Made by a program: the position numbers and the translations under genes. Shown here one piece after another: positions 1 to 9,900 of a DNA stretch of 11,368 bases; position 1 is the first letter of the stretch, and the number at the start of each line of letters is the position of its first letter. The stretch lies in assembly GCA_947176325.1 (NCBI GenBank), contig CAMWQD010000017.1, forward strand, positions 1 to 11,368, given 5' to 3'. A model generated the notes under the pieces. It saw nothing but the letters and a program-made list of their open reading frames with translations. It was not told the origin of the DNA and ran no database searches. This DNA is from an uncultured Bacteroidales bacterium. Lineage in GTDB: Bacteria; Bacteroidota; Bacteroidia; Bacteroidales; P3.

Positions 1-963
1 GTACACACCCTGCGTGGATGCACCTATGTCGACACCATCCGCGTGGCCACCGAAAGCACCACCACGCCGTCGTTCACCATCGACTACAACGGCACCATGG
101 CCGGCGACACCGCCATTATCGTAGAGTGCGACAAGAAAACGCATTACTTTACGCCCGACAGCATTGTGTACGGTGGCGACAAACCCACGTTCAAGTGGTA
201 CTTCAACAATTACGTGGCCGGCTCGGGTTCGTCGTTCAGCGACAGATATTCGGGTATGCTCGACCGTTCGACCGTATACGCCGAAATGACTTCGTCGAAG
301 AAGTGCGTGGCCCAGCGTACCGTAAAGAGCAATTCGATTTATGTACGCTATACCAAGATGCCCGAAGCCGATGTCAACATCAACAGCAACAAGGGCTTGC
401 AGGTATGTCCCGACGAAGAAGTGGTAATCTTCCAGGCGCATACGCCTTCCTACGACAGCGGCACCTATGTATGGTTCGTGAAACGTGTGGACAGCGGTGC
501 GAACGCACGCTTCGAAAAGGTTCATACGGGCGACTCCCTTGTAAGCACTTTCGCTACGGGCGACCAAGTATATTGCGTATACTTTGCGGACGACACCTGC
601 GTGAAGGCTTCGCCCAAGCAAAGTAACACCCTCACCTTCCAGACCTATCCGCTGCATAGGCCTAAGGTTACCATCACGCAGATTATCAACGAATATCCTG
701 CATGGGGCGACACCATCTGCGAATATGCGCCGGTTACTTTCGTGGCGGCTATCGAAGACGCGGGCAAGGATTACACCTTCAACTGGATGCTCGACGGAAC
801 CATCATCGGCACCCCCAACACCTTGCGCATCTCCTACGAAGATTTGCAGGCCAACAGCGATACGGCGGTGAACATGCGCAACCTGGTGGCTCACTTGGAG
901 ACCAATCATCAGTGCGCCGTGCCCGGCAATCTCGTGGAAGATAACGACACCATCTACGTGCGT
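1..963 (+). other. Ig-like domains 1-4 (residues 1-321)
   Basis: Residues 1-18 are the tail of a domain whose start is outside the window. Three full domains follow. Residues 22-118 have Cys 43 and 102 and the core W66-Y67. Residues 119-217 have Cys 136 in C-P-D-E-E, the core W158-F159, and Cys 192 and 200. Residues 218-321 have Cys 240 in D-T-I-C, the core W262 with M-L-D-G after it, and Cys 305. Each ends in a strand of the type 'DTI-V' or 'NTLTF'. Boundaries are judged by eye from the spacing of Cys, Trp and closing strand and may be off by about ten residues. The sequence identity between these domains looks low, so they are old copies. Confidence 0.75.
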
Positions 964-3900
964 CCGCGCAAGCACTTCAACGCCTATATCGAACAGATTG
1001 GTTCGCTTGAATGTCAGGGTGTTGCCGAAGAGCTTGTTCGCTTCACGCAGGTTACATCGGCCAACTACGTATACCGCGACGGCTATCTGGCCACTGTTTG
1101 CAGCGGCAGTTACACGAGCAACTGGACGAACAGCGGTGCGGTTTCGCAGCAGGTGATTTCCGGCGGCAACGGTGTGGTGAAGGCCACGGCGGCCCATGCT
1201 TCCTACTATCAGATGTTCGGTCTCACCACCAAGGATAGAGTGACGAACTACAGCGAGCTCGACTACGCCATCTATCTGAATTACGGCACGTTGCAGGTTT
1301 ACGAAAAGGGTGTTAACATTGGTTCGTTCGGAAGATATGTGGCCGGCGATGTGTTCGAAGTGGAATTGCTTAACAAAACAGTCCGCTATATCAAGAACGG
1401 CACGGTATTCTACACCTCGAAGGTTCCGGCTACGGCCTTCATATATCGTGGCGGCTATGCCCTCCATACGCATTGGTGCCCCGCTTCGCCGGAGTCGACG
1501 CACCATCAGGATCCCAAGCTGCTCGACCTCCGCATCGTTTACCATAAGAGCGACGTGATGTTCGCTTCGCGGATTGTGGCTCCTCCCGTCAACAAGCCCA
1601 CCTATACGTGGTATGTGAACAACAAGCCGTTTGAATTCGGCAACGGCAACGATACGCTCATCGAGCACAACTACGCATTCGAAGACGGCGATGTGGTGAA
1701 ACTCTTCGCCAAGACCAACGACTACTGCGTGGATGTTCCGTCGGCCATGTCTCAAGAGATTATGGTTCGTGTGGCTGTGCCGAAAGACTTCCTGCAGACT
1801 GTGGCCGACACCGTGTTTGTATGCCGTGGCGACAGCACCACCATCAGTGCCTCCGGTGCCGAATCCTACAGATGGGAGCCGGTTCGCTACTTCTCGCAGG
1901 CACAAAGCCGCGACAGCAGCATCCACTATCTGCCTCTCGAAACGGCTTCGTATCGTGTATTCGGAACCGTCAACACCTCCTGCACCGACTTTAAGCGTGT
2001 GGATGTGGTTATAAACGAGCTTCCGAAGCCCGACCTCGGCAAGGATATCAACGTTTGCTATCCCGATACGGTATACCTGAGCATCGCCAAGGGTGCCGCG
2101 CCCGATACGACCGCCGATAAGACCTATCATACTTCGTGGACGTTCATTCCCGACAAGGGCGAGGCCTACAGTCCCGTTTCCACGCACGAGAACGCCATAG
2201 ACTACGTTTTGCTCTCCACGGGTAAGATGGTGGCCGCCATGTCGAACAAGTCGAGCGGCTGTACGGTAACCGACACCATGGTTATCAATGTTCTCGACAC
2301 CCTCGGTATTGTGGTGACGCACACGGCGCGTGTATTGCCCAAATACTCCTGCCCGGGCGAGAGAGATACGTTCTCGTTCAGCTACATGCAGAACGAAAAC
2401 CATCCCGTTACCTTGGCTTGGTATAAGAATGGAAAACTGCTGAGACGTTCCACCAACGCCAACGATACGGTTCTTATCACCAACGACTTTGTAGATCTCG
2501 ATACGATTTACGCCGTGGTTTCCTTGCCGTTTGAATGCGGTCTGGAACGTGCCAAAGACACGGCTCTCTTCCCCTTGCGCCGTCACGTGAAGCCTACGGG
2601 CTCGATGGTAGTGAGCGACGATACTATCTGTGTGGGCGATACGCTGGGCATAGGTGTGAAAGTGGTTGACAATCCCGACGATACCGTGATTTACTCCTAT
2701 CGCTGGTATGTCAACAACAAGCCTGTGGCGCTCACCGACACGCCTTCCATCCGTCTGGAAGACTATGTAAGCAATGGTACGTTCTACTATAACGTATTCT
2801 GCTATGTGAGAAGGGAGATGAATTGTGGCTTCGACAGCGTGAAGAGCGCCGACACCACTATTCTGGTGATGCCTATCGACACGATAAGCGTCCGTATCAA
2901 TCCTGAGGTGGTTACGGGTTGCGTTTATCCCGACGGCAGAGTGTTCATGCATGCCGACCTTGCGGTGGAAGGCCGTCATCCTGTGTTCGACAAGGCTCTT
3001 CCCGCCATAGAATGGTATCTCGACGATACGGTGGTGGCCGGCAACAACGGCACGGCGTTCAACCATCTGGTTCAGACCATGGATACGGGTGCTGCGCACA
3101 CGCTTGCGGTGAAGGCTGTAAGCAGCTATAAGTGCGTGGCCGTCAATACGGTATTCGACACGGTTGGCCTCAACTTCTTTGCGGTTCACGCCGATGCGGG
3201 TCCCGACACGTCCATCGAGTCGAACAAGAACGTTACCTTGTTCCACGACAGCGTCCGCGGCGACAAGATTGAATGGAGCACAAGCGGCGACGGTTATTTC
3301 GTGAACGCGGGTGTGCTGCATCCTACCTATATCCTCGGCAATAAAGACCGCAAGTCGGACAGCATTGTCCTCTACCTGCATGTTTCGAGCCGCTTCGGTT
3401 GCGACGCCATCGACAGCATGGTAATCCGTCTTACCCGTTGCGCGGCCTACGCTTTGGCCAAACGCACGCCCGACCAGACCATCTGTCACGACGATACCCT
3501 CTTCTACGAGAACAAGGTGGTTGCCATTTCAACGGCCATCAGTTCCGCTGTTCCGCACTTCCTCTACACCCTCGTGGCTCAGCCTTCGGGCAGCTATCCG
3601 CTCGATACCCTGGCCGTGGTTGAGGACAGCACCAATACGTTCCGTTGGAAGGGTGTGGTGGATACCACCCGCAAGTATCTCTTGCACGCGGAAATCCTCA
3701 ACACCTTCTGCAACTACTACGACAGCACCAAGGTTACGGTATTGCCGCTCAACACCCTTACGGTGAAACTGCACCAGCCCGACAGCACGTTGTGCACCGT
3801 AGAGCCTCTCAGACAGGCCGAATGGACGTCGCTCAACTCCATGCACTGGAGATACGATGCAGGCAGCAAGTTGCTCAGCCACGTTCACTGCAACAACTTC

Positions 3901-6900
3901 CCCTATGCGCCTACCACGGCCTACGGCTTGGCCAACAGTACGATGCGCTATGTGGCTACGGGTAAGGAACTTGCGGTTCTGGTGGGCTTCAACTACGAAA
4001 ACGACCGCAACACGGCGATAGACTATGGTTTCTACCTCGCCAACGGTTCGTTCACCGTCTACAACGAGGGCAACCCCGTTACCTATACTCCGGTGGGCAA
4101 CTACACTGTGGGCGATGTATTCACGATTGTACGCGAACACAAGCAGGTGATCTTCTATGTAGACCAGAACGGCACGCACCGTGAGGTTTACCGCATGAAC
4201 GAACCTGCCAGCGGCTACGGCCTCAAGGTGAACTACGCGGTGGCTTCGTTCCGCTCGGGCGACGTAATCAACCCGATTATGTATGGCAGCACCGCGGCGG
4301 CCAAGGTATTTGTGGAATCGCAGTTCGGTCCTATAAGCGGCAACGTTTCCTACGTTTGGAAAGTGGGCGACAACGTCTTCAGCACGGCTCCTACCTTCGA
4401 CTACGAGAAGGTGAACTTGAAGAGCGGTGATACGGTGACGGTTAGGGCTATGGGTGTGAACAGGTGCGATACCCTCTATGCCTACGACACTTTGGTTGTC
4501 GGTGGCCCGGCTGCGCCCAACACTCCGTTCTTCCTGGCCCTTACCCGCGACGATAAGGCCCTCTGCGAAGGCGAAGGCGTTACCCTCACCGCCCATGCCT
4601 ACAACCTCGACAAGGTGGGCGACGGCACGCTCAAGGCAAGCGACCTGCGCTACAACTGGTATCTGAACGGCAAGCTCGTGAAGGGCAACACGCCTTCCAA
4701 TACGAACATCTACACCAACGCGAAGAACGGCGACTACGCTCATGTGGAGGCTGTTCTGCCCGCCACCGCCTGCGCGCTCTATCGCGAGGGCAACCCCACC
4801 TTGAGCCATCGTCTGAATATCAGCCTCAAGGAGAACCGCAAGCTCGAATTCAATATGTTCCTGGCGCGTGCCAAGGATACGGTGGCTTGCCCGAATACGG
4901 CGGTTACGTTCAACACCAAGGTGGTGAACGGCGGCGGTTACAAGATTGATTGGTATGTTAACGGCAGCCTCACCGCCGCCGGCGACAGCTATACGATTAC
5001 GCCCGACACCACGGTGAGTGTGTATGCGGTGGCTCATCCCAGCCTCACCGGCTACTGCCTCGACAGCACCGGCAACGTTTCCAAGACCATCAAGGTGAGA
5101 TTGCTCCAAGTTCCGCAAGTGGAGGCCTGGGCCGACACCGAGGTGGTTGCCGGAAGCAAAGTGATGCTCCACGGCAAGTTGCTCCGCGAAGCCGACAAGC
5201 CCACCACCGTACAGTGGACTTCCACGCAGGGTCAGGTGCCCGGCCGCACCAGCCTCAATACGCAGATAACGGCCAACACCACCACGTTCTACTTCCTGAC
5301 GGCTTATAGCGCCTATGGTTGCAAGTCGAACGTAGACACTGTGGAAGTGGATGTATATGAATGTCCTACCTTGCGCAACTATAGCGTTCCCGATGCGGTT
5401 TGCGCCGGCGACAGTGCCCTGTTGCGTGTGGATATGGCCGGCTACAAGCCTGCATCCAACATCTATATGTGGCAGATAAGTGCCGACGGTGGCAACACGT
5501 GGACCGAGGTGAGCGGCAGCCGCTACACCATGGTTCAAGATCGCACGGGTAGCACGTTGAAGATTAAGCCTGCCGGCTTCGACCTCGACGCCAGCAACAA
5601 TGTTCGCTTCCGTGCCGCTGTAATGGCCGACACCTTGCGCGACGAACTCTGCAACACCGTTTACACGCCCGCGCTCTCGCTCAACGTAGACACGGCCCAC
5701 CTCAATCCTCCCACCCTCGACATCTTGGGCGAAGGTGACTTCTGCACCACCGCCTGCCATATATATCCCACCTACGAGGCGCGTGTTACCCCGGGCTACG
5801 GTGTGGCTTGGAAGCAGAACGGCGGCGGTGTGCTCGAATGGGACGGCAACGACCATAAGCGTAGCTATACGGTTCACAACGGCGACAAGGTTATCGGCGT
5901 GCTCTATGGCAATAGCGTGTGCGTGAACAGAATGAATATCAGCGACACCATCACTGTTCGCTTCCACCGTCCCGTGAAGGTGAAGGCTTGGGCCGACACC
6001 ATGATCCGCAAGAACGACGTGGCCATGCTGCACGCGTTGGCCACCGAAGGCACGGGCAGCATCTCCTATAGCTGGACGGATGCTTCCTTGGTTGCGGACG
6101 CCACTCTGGCCGACACTTGGACCAAGCCTCTGGCCTCCACCCGTATCTTTACGGTGAAGGCTACCGACAGCTTCAGTTGCGAGGGCAAGGCTACGGTATT
6201 GGTGAAAGTGAACGACACCTGCATTGTTGATGTCAAGTTGCAAGGTTCTGAAAGCGTCTGCATCAACGAAACGGCCACCTTCCAAGGTCTGGTGACCGGA
6301 GGCAGACTCTTCGGACCCTATCAGACTGCTTGGACGGTGAACCCGCCGTTGTTGAGCAACGATGGCAGCATTATCGTGCCCAACCCCAACACGGCCAGCA
6401 TGAGTATCGCCGATGCACAACCCGGTGTCTACACCGTGAAGTTCATTGTCACCGACACGCTGGCTCAGACCAAGAAATACTGCAACCCGGACGGTATCGT
6501 GATGAGTGATAGTCTCGTATTCACGATCAACGCGCCCGATACGTTGAGTGTTCGCATCGACACTCTCCAGAAACGTTCTCTCTGCGAGAATGACAAGGCT
6601 GTGATTCGCGCCAAGGCCCGCGTGAACGGCAGAGAACCCGTTGCCGGCGAACTCGTCATCCGCTGGTATCGCATCCGCAACAACTCCGTCACCTACATAG
6701 GCAGTGGCGACAGTATCATTGAGAACAACCTGCGCAACGGAGACCGCTTCTACGCCTTGGCTTCGTTTGCCAACAACAAGTGCGTGGTAAGCGACAATGC
6801 ATACAGCGATACGGCCACCTTTACCGTGGGTGAGAAGCCCGAACCGCTCCAGGCACATCAGGTGGAGGTTCACAACCACATCGCCTGCATGCCCAACGAT

Positions 6901-9900
6901 TCTACCTACATCTCCATCATGCCGAGCGCCAGCCAGTTGGCCTACAACCTGCTGTATACCATCGACAGCGGCCGCACTTGGCATACGGAATCCTTCTTCG
7001 GCAACTTGGCCGAGGGTCGCTACTATGTGGGTGTGAAGGCCGACGATGGTTGCTCCTCCGATCCCATGCTGCCTGTATACGTACAGAACCAGCCCGACAT
7101 AGACTTTGGCAAGCTTTCGTTCCTTGTCGACACCATCTACGCCTGCAACGGCAAGATAGACCTCTTCCCCGCGCAGACGGCCGACAGTGCTTTGGGTCTG
7201 GGCTACATCTATTGGTATGAGGATTCGGCCATGACCAAGTTGCTCAAACGCAGTCCCGAATATGCCACGAGTCATAGTTACGTGCCCGAAAGCCGCTTCC
7301 TCGACAATGTAGGCGTATACGAATTCTGGGCCGTTGAAGCGGCGGGTCTCTGCGTGGGCAAACCCAACAAGTTCGTCTATGTGGTTTCCAGCTGCGATGC
7401 CGAGCTCACGCCCAAGCGCGACACCATCTGTCCCGACGATACGGTACTCTACAGCCTCATCATCGACAGCATTTCGCTGCGCAACGCCGGCGGTTGGTTC
7501 TTCCAATACAGTGCCGACAGCAAGTTTGCGGCCGCCACCACGCAGAACATCACCTCCGCCGACTCGCTTGTGAAGGAATTCCTCGACAACCGTGCGGGCA
7601 GCTACCGCGTGGCCTATATCACGCCCAACCGCGACACCCTCTATCACGAACCCTCCACCTTGTGGGTAGGTTCCTATGCAGACCCGAGCATGTATCTCAC
7701 GCTGTCGTATCCTATCGACAGGGCTACCGATATGTGTCCCGGCGAAACCGCCAATATCTTGTTCCGCGACAAGAACGCCCAGTATGAAGTATTCTGGCCC
7801 GGCGACTCGGTTTACAGAACCGTCCGCTCCAACTACGCCAAGGCGTTCAACCGCACCGATACCGTACATGTGCTCCTGCGCAGTGTGCTGGGTGGTTGCG
7901 AGGTGGCCACGGATATCGAGGTGATTGTACGTCAGGCTACGAATATCGACCTCTCCGCACACGACACCACGATATGCTACGAGCCCGACATGTATGCATA
8001 TTTCCCGCAGATTCTGGATACCGGCGGCGAATTCTACATCAAGTATGAATGGACCACGCTCGACGAAGAGGTTGTGGGTTCGGGCAACTTCCTTGTTCAG
8101 AACACCCGCTTCCTGGTAGAGCCCGATACCAACTACTATCTGGCGAGGGCGGCCACCGGCTATGCCGAATGTCCTTCCAACCCCGATACGTTCCGCGTAG
8201 TGGCGCACCGTCCCACTTGGACTTTCACGCCTTCGGAAGTGGAAGTATGTGCGGGCACCTTGTTCCCGTTCCATGCGGGCACGCCGTTCGACAGCATCCG
8301 CTTCGGCGAAGGCTTGTGGCAGCCGCGTGGCAACGACAGCTTCACGCTCGGACCTATCTATAAAGACAGTGTGGTGTCCGTGACCATTCTGCGCAAGGTT
8401 TGCGAGAGTGTGGGCAAACTCAATGTCAAGATTATAGAACGCGATACCTTGGCCGTGACACTTGCCGAGAACGCCGATGCTTGCGTGGCTTTGGCTCCTG
8501 TTTCGGGCACGAACATCGACCTCGGTCTGCACGCTCAGCTGCAATATCGTGTTCAAGGCACCGAAAACAGCGCCTTCGCCGGTCTGGTATACAAGAACCA
8601 CGGCACTTCGGCGCAGACCATGCCTTACAGCTTCTACATGATGGCCGACGGCGCGGGTAGCACGCACCTCTACATCTACCTCAGTGGCGTACAGGCCAAT
8701 ATGACGAGCTTCGGCACTGTGGCCGAGGGCGATATGCTTGCCATCAGCCGCGAACAGGGCAACGTTCTCTTCTACCGCAACGGCGAACTGCTCTACAGCA
8801 CGGCCGAGACCTCGCGTGTGGAAGACTACATGACGGCGCAGGCCGATGTGGACGGCAACACCGCCCTCACCAACATCACCTTGCTCAACCTGCCCGGCTC
8901 GAGCATCGCCGCCACCGTCGCCACCCGCTACAACGACCGCACCTACGCTTGGTATATCAACGGCAACCAGGTAGACAACGTAGCCACGCTCGATGCCAAG
9001 AAACATCCCGTGATAAACGGCGATACCGTGGTGCTGCGTGTACGTTCCGTGAGTCCTTGCGACACCCTTGTGAAGTCCGACACCCTTGTGGTGGCTCTGC
9101 AGAACACCTATAAGCCTCTGATGGTGTCTGTCGACACGCCCGACGCGCTCTGCCCGGGTGCCGCTCACCACACCTTCACCGCCACCGTAACGGCCCCCGC
9201 AGGGGTGGCCGCCGCCGACCTGCGCTACAACTGGTATCGCAACGGCAATAAGGTGGTTACGGGTGCTTCCTACAACACCTACGATGCCAACAACTTGCAG
9301 GTCGGCGACGTGATCTTCGCCGAAGCGTATGTGGCCAACAACCTCTGCGCGCTCAACCAAAGCAACTATCCGGCCGTAAGCAACCGCGTGGTTCCGCAGT
9401 TCGAGCAACCCACCGACAAGACGGCCCGCATCCTTCCCGAACCCGGCCTCACGCTCTGCCGCTTCGACGAAGCCACGTTTACGGTGGTGATGACCGGCAA
9501 CACCCACTTGCCCGCCCGCGTAGACTGGTATCTGAACGGCAACCTCGCACAAAGCTCCGCCGCCCTCACCTACAAGACTTCCACGCTTGCCGACGGCGAC
9601 AAGCTCTATGCGGAAGTTCAGCTGAGCGCGGATGAACTCTGCGACGGTCTGCAACTCCTCTATAGCGACACCGTAAGCGTTACCGTCAACCCCACGCCTG
9701 TGGTGGAAGCCGGTGATGACCAAGTTGTGGATCTCGGCGACACCGTACAAATGAACGGTTCGGTTCTGAGCGGTCTGAAAGACCCGATGACCTATCGTTG
9801 GGTTCCGCAGACGCAGCCCGCCAACACGCTCAGCACGCAGTTCATTGCCGAACACGCGGGCTACCGCTACCTCTACGCCACCAACGGCTACGGCTGCACG

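Larger units (their letters stand above)
3757..6831 (+). repeat. Nine-domain super-repeat, block A (residues 1253-2277)
   Basis: The domain order is lectin-bearing Ig (1253-1502), Ig (1503-1608), Ig (1609-1702), PKD-type with E-A-W-A-D-T (1703-1788), Ig with W-Q-I-S-A-D-G-G (1788-1897), Ig (1898-1987), PKD-type with K-A-W-A-D-T (1988-2074), a larger PKD-like domain (2072-2177) and Ig with W-Y-R-I-R-N-N (2178-2277). Every one has a counterpart in block B in the same order. Landmark pairs are C1522/C3051, E1708/E3236, W1824/W3350, W1997/W3517 and W2222/W3740. Their offsets run from 1,529 down to 1,518 residues, so the two blocks are almost colinear. DNA identity is mostly eroded. The longest match I noticed is 21 bases, 4642-4662 against 9217-9237, encoding D-L-R-Y-N-W-Y in both. 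Confidence 0.88.

Noticed and set aside
18..626. Plus-strand frame 3 open frame of 202 codons, and similar shorter ones in frames 2 and 3
   Set aside because: They overlap the frame 1 gene, give Arg/His/Cys-rich products with no domain pattern, and none has a convincing ribosome binding site. They are shadows of the real frame.
6832..7086. Calling the gene sprB on the basis of the SprB-repeat-like domain
   Set aside because: One domain match is not enough. SprB-like repeats occur in many Bacteroidota proteins unrelated to gliding, and neither terminus nor any neighbouring gene is visible.
4642..9237. Recent DNA duplication or assembly artefact as the source of blocks A and B
   Set aside because: The longest identical stretch I noticed is 21 bases (4642-4662 and 9217-9237), and most of the two blocks differ even in protein sequence. 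An assembly collapse or a recent duplication would leave long near-identical DNA.
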